Assembly (NCBI GenBank): GCA_026195895.1
Contig: JAPHRO010000014.1
Location: 1-64,000 of the forward strand
DNA from: Gammaproteobacteria bacterium
GTDB taxonomy: Bacteria; Pseudomonadota; Gammaproteobacteria; SZUA-229
Reading direction: 5' to 3'
Length of the DNA stretch: 64,000 nucleotides
A program made the translations under genes and the position numbers. Below the pieces are notes generated by a model that saw only the letters and a list, made by a program, of their open reading frames with translations, did no database searches and was not told where the DNA came from. Shown here piece after piece: positions 8,858 to 18,458 of this stretch (positions are counted from its first letter, which is position 1; each line of letters opens with the position of its first letter).

Positions 8858-10066
8858 CTAAAACTGAATTTTTGTTAATGAATCATAAACTGGCCCAAGT
8901 ACCGCCATCATAATCCACATCATTATACCGCCCAGTATTATTGTCATTACCGGGGAGATAGCCGCTTCCATTTTATCGACGGTTTCTTTGACTTCTCTGT
9001 TGTAAAAGTAACTGATGTTAAGCAGTGAATCATCCAGTGCGCCGGTACTTTCACCGACTTTTAACATGCGTATAACCAGTGGTGGATATATTTCAACTTT
9101 ACTAAAACTTTCACTAATCGAGCCGCCTTCACCAATCATTGCTCGCGCATCAGTAATCGCATTACTTAAAACGACATTGTCTACCAGTTTTTCAGAAATC
9201 TTTAAGGCATCCAGCACGGTTAAACCAGAGGTATACATCATGGCAAAATAATTGGCGAACCGAGCCAGATTGGTTTTTAAAATCAGGGGACCGAACAAAT
9301 ACATTTTCAGTTTGAAGCTATCAAGCTTAAATCGAACATTATGATTTCTTTTCGCCCATTGACGCATAACTATAAACATCAAAATGGGCAGCCCGACAAC
9401 CAGATACCAGAAATTACCCATAAACCAGGATGTGGCAATTAAGGCTCGGGTATGCAATGGTATCTCACCACCAATATCCTGAATAAACGGCACCAACTGG
9501 GGAATCAAATAAATCATTAAAAATGAAACGACCGCAAGAACGACTACGGTAACTATTGCCGGATAAATCATGATTTTTTTAGTATGCGAAATCAACTCAT
9601 CATGCCATTTGAGCGTTTCGGCCATATCATGTAACACTTCTGATATTCGTCCGCTTTCTTCACCAACACGCACCAGGGTGATATATACCGAATCAAAAAT
9701 TTCAGGAAATTCGGATAGTGCCTGAGAAAAAGTTTTACCCCCTTCAATTTCATCTACCAGGCCTGCCAGCACTTCACGTAACCGACTTTCTTCAACCGTA
9801 TTTTTTAAATCTCTCAGGCCATCTAATATGCTAACGCCCGATTTTGTCAGCTGTTGCATTTGAAAAGAAAAATTGATTAATTCTTTTCGGCTAATTTTTT
9901 TACTTTTAAAGGTTAATCCGGTTGATCGGTGCTCTTTGAAGTTAATAAGATCCAGACCCATACCGCCAAGCCGCTGTTCAAGATCCAGTAAGTTATCCGC
10001 TTCAATTCTGTCGGATCTAACTTTCCCCTGTGCATCTATGGCTTTGTATTTAAATACCGTTGCCAT
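8858..10066 (-). CDS. mshG: Pilus inner-membrane platform protein MshG (PilC/GspF family)
   Basis: Polytopic protein of 402 residues with the PilC/GspF fold. The N-terminal signature is MATVFKYKAIDAQGKV. Two repeated cytoplasmic domains carry MQQLTKSGVSILDGL and FAMMYTSGLTVLDALK, and there are three membrane segments at about 170-195, 215-235 and 370-395. The family forms the rotor-like core that the extension ATPase turns. The gene lies 2 nt after mshE and 9 nt before the mshI-like gene. Length and motifs are normal. Confidence 0.9.
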   Translation of the reverse strand: MATVFKYKAIDAQGKVRSDRIEADNLLDLEQRLGGMGLDLINFKEHRSTGLTFKSKKISRKELINFSFQMQQLTKSGVSILDGLRDLKNTVEESRLREVLAGLVDEIEGGKTFSQALSEFPEIFDSVYITLVRVGEESGRISEVLHDMAETLKWHDELISHTKKIMIYPAIVTVVVLAVVSFLMIYLIPQLVPFIQDIGGEIPLHTRALIATSWFMGNFWYLVVGLPILMFIVMRQWAKRNHNVRFKLDSFKLKMYLFGPLILKTNLARFANYFAMMYTSGLTVLDALKISEKLVDNVVLSNAITDARAMIGEGGSISESFSKVEIYPPLVIRMLKVGESTGALDDSLLNISYFYNREVKETVDKMEAAISPVMTIILGGIMMWIMMAVLGPVYDSLTKIQF

Positions 10067-10068
10067 AT

Positions 10069-11817
10069 TTATAGTCGATCCGTCAGGTCTATAACACGGC
10101 TAACTTCATCCAGGGTCGTTTCGCCTTCAATCACTCGTCTGGCGGCATCATCTGCCAGCGTCTGGAAGCCCTGTGATTTCAGATAAACTTTCATTTTCCC
10201 TATGGTTACTTTTTCAGCAATCATTTCATCAATGACATCATCGAACCGTAGAACTTCTAAAATAGCCAGGCGCCCCCGGTAACCGGTATTTTCACAATGC
10301 TCACAGCCGTTGGCATCGTGGATCATGACTTCTGCTGTTTCATCAATACTGAGTAATTTTTTTTCTATATCTTCTGCGGCGCGAGCAGTCTTACATTTTT
10401 TACATAATTTTCTAACCAGTCGCTGCCCCAGAATGCCAATAATATTGCCCGTCATGATGTCGGAATGGACGCCAATATCTAATAGCCGTGGTATTGAGCC
10501 TATGGCTGAATTGGTATGCAGGGTGGAATACACCTGGTGACCCGTCATGGCTGCACGAAATGCCATTTCTGCTGTATCGGGATCTCGTATTTCACCCACC
10601 AGAATTATATCCGGGTCCTGCCGCATTAATGATCGAATACCATTTGCAAAATCCATTCGTAGCACTTCGTTAATCGAAGTTTGCCGAATCAGGTCCATCG
10701 GATACTCTACCGGATCTTCCAGGGTCATAATATTAACCTGCTCGGATTTCACATAATTCAGCATTGAATACAGTGTGGTTGTTTTACCACTACCCGTGGG
10801 GCCGGTGACCAGGATTATGCCTTCGGGTCGAGCCATCATTATTTTTAAGGCTTCCAGTGCATCGGCATGCAAGCCTAATTTTTCAATCGGCACTATACCT
10901 TTGGCTCGATCAAGTACACGCAATACGACATTTTCACCGTGCGTCGTTGGCTGTGATGACACACGAAAATCAATATTGTGACCACGAATCTGTAAACTGA
11001 TACGGCCGTCCTGTGGCGCACGGGTTTCCGCAATATTCATATTTGACATGACTTTCAGACGTACAACGATAGCCGACCAGTAATCTTTATGTAAACTTCT
11101 GATCTGACGCAATACGCCATCGATACGATATCGAAGACGCAGGAAACCTTCTTCCGGTTCGAAATGGATATCTGATGAACCACGCTTGACTGCATCGGCC
11201 AGAATCGCATCTACCAGTCGAACTAAAGGCTGGCTGTATTCATCGCCTTCCGCTTCAAGACTTGCATAATCAACTTCACCGGTTTCGATTTCATGGAGAA
11301 TGCCGTCTACTGAAAGTTCATAACCATAAAACTGGTCGATAGCATCCGATATTTCACTTTCGCCCGCCAGCAGCGGAATGATTTCCGTGCGATTACCCAC
11401 TATTGCCCTGATACGATCCAGCACTGCCAGATTGTATATATCGGTCATCGCAACTGTGAGACGATTTTCACTTTTGTCAAAACTTAAGGGAATAATATTG
11501 AATCTGACAGATACGTCTTTGGGAATGATTGCGATGGCTTCATCATCAGGGACTGCATTGGAGAGATCAATACTTTCTCTACCCAGCATTTCACCCAGAG
11601 CATCACGAAGTACGCCTTCGGTCACAAAACCCAGAGTAACCAGCGCCTCGCCTAAAGGCCTGCCAGTTTTTTTCTGTTCTTTTAACGCGATATTAACCTG
11701 GTCATCAGTAACCAGTCCCTGAGCAACCAGTTCTTCACCCAGGCGTTTCTTTTTAGCTCTGAGTGCTGAACCCAGATCCTGGATCTCTGCCTGTGATACC
11801 TGGGAATGTTTACTCAT
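10069..11817 (-). CDS. mshE: Pilus extension ATPase MshE with c-di-GMP-binding MshEN domain
   Basis: GspE/PilB-type ATPase of 582 residues that powers pilus extension. The N-terminal MshEN domain holds two 24-residue motifs separated by five residues (25-48 and 54-77). The first matches the c-di-GMP-binding consensus completely (R25-L-G..., Gly34, Leu45, Gln48). The second lacks the initial Arg (Pro54) and final Gln (Met77). The ATPase part has Walker A GPTGSGKT at 339-346, a Walker B region with DIILVGEIRDPDTAE and a zinc-binding tetracysteine at 472/475/505/508. It overlaps the mshN stop by 4 nt. Binding of c-di-GMP is known for MshE of Vibrio; here it is inferred from the motif. Confidence 0.92.
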   Translation of the reverse strand: MSKHSQVSQAEIQDLGSALRAKKKRLGEELVAQGLVTDDQVNIALKEQKKTGRPLGEALVTLGFVTEGVLRDALGEMLGRESIDLSNAVPDDEAIAIIPKDVSVRFNIIPLSFDKSENRLTVAMTDIYNLAVLDRIRAIVGNRTEIIPLLAGESEISDAIDQFYGYELSVDGILHEIETGEVDYASLEAEGDEYSQPLVRLVDAILADAVKRGSSDIHFEPEEGFLRLRYRIDGVLRQIRSLHKDYWSAIVVRLKVMSNMNIAETRAPQDGRISLQIRGHNIDFRVSSQPTTHGENVVLRVLDRAKGIVPIEKLGLHADALEALKIMMARPEGIILVTGPTGSGKTTTLYSMLNYVKSEQVNIMTLEDPVEYPMDLIRQTSINEVLRMDFANGIRSLMRQDPDIILVGEIRDPDTAEMAFRAAMTGHQVYSTLHTNSAIGSIPRLLDIGVHSDIMTGNIIGILGQRLVRKLCKKCKTARAAEDIEKKLLSIDETAEVMIHDANGCEHCENTGYRGRLAILEVLRFDDVIDEMIAEKVTIGKMKVYLKSQGFQTLADDAARRVIEGETTLDEVSRVIDLTDRL

Positions 11818-13292
11818 GAATTCGTATCTTGTAAAAATTTAATTCTGTTTTTAGTATCTTCAACAGAGAAATTACCGCCGTTTATCTGTTTAAGTTTAAT
11901 ACTAAGCTCATAATAATCTTTTGCCTGTTGTTTTTTCCCAAGGTGATCAAGACTCACTGCAAGACTGTAAGAGTAATCTGCATTTTTATTATCTGCCGAC
12001 CATGCGCTAAAAAAAGCGCTCTGAGCTTTCGGCCATTTTTGCTGCGCCGCATAAAGAGAACCCAATGCAAAATAAAGATGCGCGGCCTCTGGCTGTTCCC
12101 TTAGCATAAATTTAAGCTGACTTTCATTAAGCTGGGGATCAATTTTACTTTCAATAGTACTTAGCCCCGCTCTTGCATGGGAATCTTTTGGATTCAGGTT
12201 TAACAGGTGCAAATATTTTTGTTTTGCATACTCATATCTTTCCTGCTTGATACCGATTGCTGCAAGACCTAACAATGCATCCCTGTTATGGGCATCTCGA
12301 TCAATCACCCGGGTGTATAGATTATTGGATTTCACGTAATCCTCGTTGTTGAACGCTGCATACGCCTGGCGCAGCAAAGTATCTATCGGATCTTCAATGC
12401 TCTTGCGAATAACATTTATTTTTTTCACCGGCTTCTTAACCGGTGCTCTGGCAGCAGCTTGTACACTCTGCTTTTTGGGCTGCGTGCTGATAGCCGCAGC
12501 TGCAGCCACAGGTGTAGTCGCCGTAACGACTGGCTCTGGTGTTACCGCGGCTGGCTTAACTGAACGCACAGAAGCATTAACGGGATTAACCTGTTCTTTT
12601 CTATCCAGCGCATCTGCAATGAAAAGTTTCTGCGTTGAACTGGACACCTGTATCACATAATAACCAACTGCAAATACCAGCACGATTAATACTATGAAAA
12701 TTATGGCTATATTAGTTTTCAAGTTATTGCGTCTTGTAGATTGATTGCTCTTGTTAATTAGTGCTTCCAGGGCTTTTTCATTCTCTACACGGCTGGCTTT
12801 TCTATGCGTCCGGTCTGAGGAAACATCCAACATATCATCGGCAGCAGATGCTGCTGGCAGCTCACTACTTAAATTTCCACCAGCAGTTTCATCTAGCTGT
12901 TCAACAGGCGGTGAATCTTCAGTATTGCTTTCTGTATCCACTACATTCTTTTTATCAGCAGATATTATTTTTGTTTCTTCTTCTGCTATTTGCAAAGCAT
13001 CATCACTGGCAGAACTATGAATCGGCGCCTCCATTTCAGGCTGACCTGTATCTTCGACACTTTGCTCAACAGCTTGTGGCTCAGATATCTCCAGCGTCTC
13101 ATCAACTGCAGGAAAATCGGCTTCGACCTGCTCAATCTCCAGATCTAAATCCAGGTCATCATCAGCAGAAATTTCTGTTTCAGCTTCCGACAGTTCTTCA
13201 AGCTGAATATTGTCTTCACTTTCATCAGCTGGTGATGCATTCTTCTGTTTTTCATCTGCAGCTTTTTTCAGGGCATCAAGAAGTAAACTCAT
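11814..13292 (-). CDS. mshN: MshN-like TPR protein of the pilus system
   Basis: Protein of 492 residues. It starts MSLLLDALKKAADEKQ, the usual MshN/GspB-like N-terminus, then has a very acidic low-complexity cytoplasmic region to about residue 170. One membrane helix follows near 193-215 (TNIAIIFIVLIVLVFAVGYYV), then an Ala/Pro/Val linker and a C-terminal array of TPR repeats (from about 305: AYAAFNNEDYVKSNNLYTR...). It would be a bitopic protein with periplasmic TPRs, probably helping secretin placement together with MshM. It sits between mshL (11 nt) and mshE (4-nt overlap). Confidence 0.8.
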   Translation of the reverse strand: MSLLLDALKKAADEKQKNASPADESEDNIQLEELSEAETEISADDDLDLDLEIEQVEADFPAVDETLEISEPQAVEQSVEDTGQPEMEAPIHSSASDDALQIAEEETKIISADKKNVVDTESNTEDSPPVEQLDETAGGNLSSELPAASAADDMLDVSSDRTHRKASRVENEKALEALINKSNQSTRRNNLKTNIAIIFIVLIVLVFAVGYYVIQVSSSTQKLFIADALDRKEQVNPVNASVRSVKPAAVTPEPVVTATTPVAAAAAISTQPKKQSVQAAARAPVKKPVKKINVIRKSIEDPIDTLLRQAYAAFNNEDYVKSNNLYTRVIDRDAHNRDALLGLAAIGIKQERYEYAKQKYLHLLNLNPKDSHARAGLSTIESKIDPQLNESQLKFMLREQPEAAHLYFALGSLYAAQQKWPKAQSAFFSAWSADNKNADYSYSLAVSLDHLGKKQQAKDYYELSIKLKQINGGNFSVEDTKNRIKFLQDTNS

Positions 13293-13303
13293 TTAATATC
13301 GCC

Positions 13304-14980
13304 CTATTGTTGACCGTGTTCATTCTCTTCAGCGTCCGGCTGTATCTTTCCAGGTTCTTTAGGCAAATACTTTTGATAGTCTGCCAGATCACCCATAAGA
13401 CTTGCATGTCGTACAACGACCGGACGGATGAAAATAACGAGTTCTGATTTTTCCCTGAGATCGTCTTCGTACCTGAATAAGGCGCCAATGATTGGGATGT
13501 CAGAAAGAAATGGCACACCCGATGAAGTGTCATTCACGGTATCCTGCATTAAACCACCGATAATCGCTGTATCGCCACTATTCACCTGTAACAATGACTC
13601 TATTTCACGCACCTGAATAACCGGCACATTACTGGTTACATTGGCATTGGCAAATGCTGGATTAGGATCTTTAACAGTATCAATAATTCTTGAAATTGTT
13701 GGCCTGATATTAAGCGTCACCACATCGTGTTCATCAATATATGGTGTTACTGACATTACAAAACCGACCGGAACTGTTTTTATTTCGGTTTCAAATGTAG
13801 TTACAGATACACTATCCGCAACCGATGAATCCACGTCCATTTCGAAGTAAACAATATTATCTACAACTTTTAGAATCGCCGGCTGATTATTTAAGGCAAT
13901 AACTTTCGGACTGGATAATACCTGCACATCGCCAAACTGCTCTAAGGCACTTAAGGTGGCTGTCAGTTGATCACCACCAACATCGCCAGCCAGACTCAAC
14001 GTAGAAAAAGGCGCCTGACCAAGATTAGTACCAAGAAAATCAGAAGTAAAACTAATACCATCGGTTGGATCACTGGCAATCAGATTCCAGTCAATACCAG
14101 CCTGATAACGATCGCTTAGGTTTATTTCTGCAATGGTGGCCTCTATTAAAACCTGTCGTTTAGCATTACCCAGCACCAGGTCGACAAATCCCTGAATAAT
14201 TTCATGTTGTTTGTGGGTTGCCCTGACAACAATAATGCCGGATTCTTTATTAACAATTACATTTTTACTATCACTACCAGCATCCGTTGCTTCAGTTTCC
14301 GCCGTTGCATCTTCATTCAATATAGCAGCGATATTTTTTGCCAGCGTTTCCCAGAATTTATTATTAGAGGTATTGGTAACCTGAGTGCGCGAGCTATTAT
14401 TTTCGTCCTGACTACCACCACTACTTCCCTGCTCACCAATATTTCCCTGACCCGTTGAGCCCAGAGTTGTCGCTACACTAACCACACCGCTGGATTCTCT
14501 GGCCATATTAACGTAACTAATTTTATAAGTTCTCAGATAAGGCGCATCAGCACGAACCCGTAAGTTGTCTCTATCAAGTTCATAGCGAATATTTGTTTGC
14601 TTACTCAGACGATCAAGTATTTGAGGCAATGTCTGATCAATAGCATTCAGTGTAACGGTGCCTTCAATATCATTATGAATATCAAGGTTCAGCTTCGCAT
14701 CTCTGGCCATCGAAAAAAGCAGGTCTTTTACCGGTACATCACTGACTACGACCGTATAAGTTTCCAGGCGAGGTCTTTGTTTGGGTTCAGGCAACAGGGT
14801 CGTCTGTGTTAATGCAGCCGGAATAACAGCTTCCTCCTGCACCACGTCATCGCTAATATGACCTGCAGATTGTTCTGGTGGCCGCGTCGGTCCACAACTC
14901 ACTAACAGCAATACCAGGCTGCTTCCGATTAATATTTCGCGTGTTTGTTCAATTAGTTTCAATGTAATGCCCCGAGTCAT
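13304..14980 (-). CDS. mshL: Outer-membrane secretin MshL
   Basis: Secretin of 558 residues that forms the outer-membrane pore for the pilus. A lipoprotein signal ends at LLVSC with Cys29 as lipidation site. Then come an STN/N-domain (VKDLLFSMARDAKLNLDIHNDIEGTV) near 85-130, a Gly/Ser/Asn-rich loop around 175-205, and an N1-type domain (NKESGIIVVRAT..). The C-terminal secretin core follows, with VQVLSSPKVIALNNQPA and VNSGDTAIIGGLMQ. The start overlaps mshM by 4 nt. Relative to Vibrio MSHA loci the order of mshL and mshM is swapped. Confidence 0.9.
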   Translation of the reverse strand: MTRGITLKLIEQTREILIGSSLVLLLVSCGPTRPPEQSAGHISDDVVQEEAVIPAALTQTTLLPEPKQRPRLETYTVVVSDVPVKDLLFSMARDAKLNLDIHNDIEGTVTLNAIDQTLPQILDRLSKQTNIRYELDRDNLRVRADAPYLRTYKISYVNMARESSGVVSVATTLGSTGQGNIGEQGSSGGSQDENNSSRTQVTNTSNNKFWETLAKNIAAILNEDATAETEATDAGSDSKNVIVNKESGIIVVRATHKQHEIIQGFVDLVLGNAKRQVLIEATIAEINLSDRYQAGIDWNLIASDPTDGISFTSDFLGTNLGQAPFSTLSLAGDVGGDQLTATLSALEQFGDVQVLSSPKVIALNNQPAILKVVDNIVYFEMDVDSSVADSVSVTTFETEIKTVPVGFVMSVTPYIDEHDVVTLNIRPTISRIIDTVKDPNPAFANANVTSNVPVIQVREIESLLQVNSGDTAIIGGLMQDTVNDTSSGVPFLSDIPIIGALFRYEDDLREKSELVIFIRPVVVRHASLMGDLADYQKYLPKEPGKIQPDAEENEHGQQ

Positions 14981-16383
14981 TGACCAGATACCATATTGTT
15001 GATTGACTGACTTTTTCTGATATCCGCCCTGATACCCTTGATTGTTCTCAAATAAGGACTACTTGCCTTAAGCTCACTGCTTAATTTCTGCAACTGCTGT
15101 ATGGCATCTTCCCTGTTTATGTAGTCGTTGTATAGCACACTAAATACCTTCTGCCCCTGTATGATGGCGTCATATACATAGACCTTATCCATATTCAGGG
15201 TTTTGCTCGCTTTTCGTAAATAGTCCTCTGCTTTATTAACGGCCCAGGCCTCCAGCAAAATAAGCTGAATAGTGTAATTACCAGCTTCCGCCTGTGGCAG
15301 CCATGCTTTAGTCATCGCCAGTTGTTGCTGTAAAAGCTGTTGTGCAGGCTCACTATTCTGGTTTGATTGATTGTTCTCTGCTACAGCTTCCACTGCTGCA
15401 GGCATTAATGTTGCTGGCTTTAATATTTCTGCGGTAGCCGCCGGCTTTATTGCTAATTCATCTGCACGCTCAACTACTGCATGCTGCTGCGGAATTAATG
15501 TTCCAGTCCAGACAGCTAATGCGACAACACAAACGGCTGCAATCGAATAACTCAGTGGTTTCCAGTTTTTTTCCTGATTGAAATCACTGTCTCTGGCAGC
15601 AATGTCAATATGCTTGGCAGCAACACCATGGCCGCCTTCGGAATACACGGCCAATAAGGCTTTATCGGCGAGAATATTTATGCGGCGCGTTAGCCCTTTG
15701 GATTTTCTTTCAATATTACTGGCCACTTTTTGCGAGAAAATATCCGGGCCTTTATAACCAACATGGCGCATGCGAAAATTTAGATATTCAAAAATGTCAC
15801 TTTTAGGAAACGGGTCGAGATAAAAACTATGGGTGATGCGTTCTTTTAATTGCCTGATACTGGTATCACGTAACTTTTCATCCAGTTCTGGCTGGCCAAA
15901 TAAAACCATTTGCAGCAGCTTGTGATCATTGGTTTCCAGATTACTTAGTAAACGAATTTCTTCCAGAGTCTCTAATGGCATGCTTTGCGCTTCTTCTACA
16001 AAAACAACCACCTGTTTATTATCGGCATGCTTTGCTAGCAAATAATTTTGTAATTGCTGCATGACCTCAAATTTGTTTGTATCACTAGATATATCAAGTT
16101 TTAATTCAAAAGCGATAACATGCAATATATTTTCTGGTGACAAACTGGGATTTGCTATATAAACAACTTCAATATTATCTGGCAATTCCATCTCAAGCAT
16201 GCGGCATAACATTGTCTTGCCGCTACCAACTTCGCCTACAACCTTGATGATTCCCTCACCAGAAACTATTGCATACTTCAACGCTTCCAGTGCAGCACCA
16301 CGTTTACTGCCTGTATAAAATAAACTTGTGTCAGGCGTAATTTTAAATGGCGATCTCTTGAGACCAAAATGCTCTAGGTACAT
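14977..16383 (-). CDS. mshM: AAA ATPase MshM with C-terminal SPOR-like domain
   Basis: ExeA-type AAA ATPase of 468 residues. MYLEHFGLKRSPFKITPD is the family N-terminus, followed by Walker A GEVGSGKT (about residues 45-52), Walker B VVVFVEEAQ (about 125-133), and one membrane helix near 275-293. A periplasmic Ala/Gln-rich linker follows. The last 80 or so residues (GNYTIQLILLEAWAVNKAEDYL... to LRTIKGIRADI) have the layout of a SPOR peptidoglycan-binding domain. ExeA family members couple ATP hydrolysis in the cytoplasm to peptidoglycan remodelling for secretin assembly. It follows the regulator gene by 24 nt. Confidence 0.85.
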   Translation of the reverse strand: MYLEHFGLKRSPFKITPDTSLFYTGSKRGAALEALKYAIVSGEGIIKVVGEVGSGKTMLCRMLEMELPDNIEVVYIANPSLSPENILHVIAFELKLDISSDTNKFEVMQQLQNYLLAKHADNKQVVVFVEEAQSMPLETLEEIRLLSNLETNDHKLLQMVLFGQPELDEKLRDTSIRQLKERITHSFYLDPFPKSDIFEYLNFRMRHVGYKGPDIFSQKVASNIERKSKGLTRRINILADKALLAVYSEGGHGVAAKHIDIAARDSDFNQEKNWKPLSYSIAAVCVVALAVWTGTLIPQQHAVVERADELAIKPAATAEILKPATLMPAAVEAVAENNQSNQNSEPAQQLLQQQLAMTKAWLPQAEAGNYTIQLILLEAWAVNKAEDYLRKASKTLNMDKVYVYDAIIQGQKVFSVLYNDYINREDAIQQLQKLSSELKASSPYLRTIKGIRADIRKSQSINNMVSGQ

Positions 16384-16407
16384 AGTTTTACCCGTTATGA
16401 ATTAATG

Positions 16408-17847
16408 TCATTTTTTCTGCATCCTGCTATACAAAGTCGTCCTGTTTACATGCAATGCTTTGGCAACCTTGCTTAAATTCCCATCATAAATTTCCATCGC
16501 AAGTTCGATGTAATGATTTTCAAGATCTCGAATAGCCTGATCTAAATAGACTTCACCCGCTTGCATTTGTTGCTTTAACACTTCATCACTTAAAATATTT
16601 GATGTATTTTTTTGTTCATTCACAGCGTCGCTACTAACAAATGCATCCAGTTCTAGTTCAGCCTGTAATTGTTTTCGAGAAACCATCGCACCAGGATATT
16701 TAGTGCCAAGACGGATAACAATATTACGTAGTTCTCGTACATTGCCAGGAAAACCATAATTCACCCAGAGCTCTCGGGCAGACTCATCAAGCTCTACCGA
16801 CAAAATCGATTCTGCATAAAATTTTCTGAAGTGATCAAACAGTAACAGACTATCTCGACCACGATCACGTAAACCAGGCACCTGTATTTTTAAAATACTC
16901 AACCGATGAAATAAATCCGAACGAAAAGCTGATGCTCTGACCTCATCGGCAAGGGTTTTGTTGGTTGCGGCAATTATCCTGGCTTTCGATGTCAGGCATT
17001 GAGTATCACCCACTCGATAGTATTCGCCACTCTCCAGCACTCGGAGCAATTTGGCCTGCAGGTCATAGGCGATTTCACCAATCTCATCGAGGAACAAAGT
17101 GCCTTCCCCTGCCTGCTGGAAAAATCCTTTATGCTCGCGGGTCGCGCCAGTAAACGCACCTTTGGTATGGCCAAACAATTGCGCCTCCAGTAATTCAGGG
17201 GCAATCGCCGCACAGTTGATAACCATATAGGGCTGCTGGCTACGCGAACTTTGCTGATGCAGTGCTTTGGCAATCAGTTCTTTTCCAGTCCCCGATTCCC
17301 CCTCAATCAGCACTGGAAAAATTGAATTACTAAACTGATCAATCTGCTGCCGCAATACCTGCATCGACGCACTTTCGCCAATAATGGCGGCATCGGTATT
17401 TTTCTGTTCCTGCTTTTTTTCCACCTGCTGTAACATCAACTGATGCTGCAACCGCGTTTGTAATAATGCTGGCTCGGCGGGCTTGGGAATAAAATCGACG
17501 GCGCCTAGCGTCAGCGCATGCTGTATGTTGGCCTCTTCGCTTTGACCAGACAGCACCATGATTTTCATTTGAGGATCATGGGCCAGCAAATCTTCGATCA
17601 GAGCAAAGCCTTCGTCAGGACTGTGCGGTGATGGTGGCAAGCCCAGATCAACCAGCGCCAGTTGCGGCACCTGATCAAGGGCTGCCAGTACAGCACGCGC
17701 CTGGATGCGGGATTCTGCGATATGAACCTGGTAATTTTTTTTAAGTATAAAACCCAGGCTTTCAGAAATCAGCGGATCATCATCGATGAGCAATAACACC
17801 GGCTTTTCCACGCTATGATCTGGGGCATGTGAAAGCGGTTCGCTCAT
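16408..17847 (-). CDS. Sigma-54-dependent response regulator of the pilus locus (PrsR/PilR-like)
   Basis: NtrC-family response regulator of 479 residues. The receiver has Asp22-24 in the acidic pocket, Asp67 as phosphorylation site within VDLGLPP, and the LSG and PKP motifs. The AAA+ domain has Walker A GESGTGKE and an intact GAFTGA loop, and the protein ends in a Fis-type helix-turn-helix (LSKVAKALHVNRTTLYSRM). The DLGLPPxPxxPDEG stretch after the phospho-Asp is typical of PrsR-type regulators. It is the first gene of the minus-strand pilus cluster. Likely target: the sigma-54 promoter at 1733-1748. Likely partner: the kinase at 1949-3637, about 13 kb away on the other strand. Both pairings are inferences. 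Confidence 0.88.
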   Translation of the reverse strand: MSEPLSHAPDHSVEKPVLLLIDDDPLISESLGFILKKNYQVHIAESRIQARAVLAALDQVPQLALVDLGLPPSPHSPDEGFALIEDLLAHDPQMKIMVLSGQSEEANIQHALTLGAVDFIPKPAEPALLQTRLQHQLMLQQVEKKQEQKNTDAAIIGESASMQVLRQQIDQFSNSIFPVLIEGESGTGKELIAKALHQQSSRSQQPYMVINCAAIAPELLEAQLFGHTKGAFTGATREHKGFFQQAGEGTLFLDEIGEIAYDLQAKLLRVLESGEYYRVGDTQCLTSKARIIAATNKTLADEVRASAFRSDLFHRLSILKIQVPGLRDRGRDSLLLFDHFRKFYAESILSVELDESARELWVNYGFPGNVRELRNIVIRLGTKYPGAMVSRKQLQAELELDAFVSSDAVNEQKNTSNILSDEVLKQQMQAGEVYLDQAIRDLENHYIELAMEIYDGNLSKVAKALHVNRTTLYSRMQKK

Positions 17848-17879
17848 TGAATCAGCACCTAATATAAATGAATAAATAT

Positions 17880-17910
17880 ACTATTTTTTAGTCCGAAAGC
17901 ACTAAATAGT
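17880..17910. promoter_or_regulatory. Inverted repeat in the divergent trmL / pilus-regulator region
   Basis: ACTATTT at 17880-17886 and AAATAGT at 17904-17910 form a perfect 7-bp inverted repeat with a 17-nt spacer. It lies 33-63 nt upstream of the regulator ATG. It could be an operator for the pilus cluster or chance in AT-rich DNA. No sigma-54 consensus is present in this 143-nt gap. Confidence 0.3.
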
Positions 17911-17990
17911 CAATAATTACTGGACATATCTAAAAAATGGATAAAGAATAACTCCTAACCCACTGATAATCAATGAAATTAATATCTTAA

Positions 17991-18455
17991 ATGTTCCAAA
18001 TTATTTTATACCAGCCGGAAATCCCACCCAATACGGGGAACATAATCCGACTCTGCGCCAATACCGGCTGCAAACTCCATTTAATCCACCCGCTGGGTTT
18101 TGAGCTGGACGACAAACGGCTACGCCGTGCGGGTCTCGACTATAGCGAATTTGCCACCGTAACTAGCCATGACTCTATCGAGTCCTGCCTGGCGAAAATT
18201 CGGCCAAATCGGTTATTTGCCTGTTCTACCAAAGGCAAAAAAACGCATAGCGATATCCGATATGAGAAAGACGATGCTTTTATCTTTGGCCCGGAAACCC
18301 GAGGATTACCGGAAAACTACCTGGCCAGCCTGCCTGCGGAACAGATCATCCGCATTCCCATGCTGAAAAATAGCCGTAGTATGAATTTGTCCAATTCTGT
18401 TGCAGTGATTGTGTATGAAGCCTGGCGGCAATTAGATTATGCCGGTAGCGGTTAA
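17991..18455 (+). CDS. trmL: tRNA (cytidine(34)-2'-O)-methyltransferase TrmL
   Basis: SPOUT-class methylase of 154 residues that 2'-O-methylates the wobble base of leucine tRNAs. [26 protein letters not shown] is the family start. The knotted SAM site is formed by FGPETRGLP and [22 protein letters not shown]. No clear ribosome site precedes the ATG. It converges with gpsA with only 3 nt between the stop codons, and no terminator is visible. In Pseudomonas the same gene lies beside secB, so this is part of a conserved block. Confidence 0.92.
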   Translation: MFQIILYQPEIPPNTGNIIRLCANTGCKLHLIHPLGFELDDKRLRRAGLDYSEFATVTSHDSIESCLAKIRPNRLFACSTKGKKTHSDIRYEKDDAFIFGPETRGLPENYLASLPAEQIIRIPMLKNSRSMNLSNSVAVIVYEAWRQLDYAGSG

Positions 18456-18458
18456 CGA

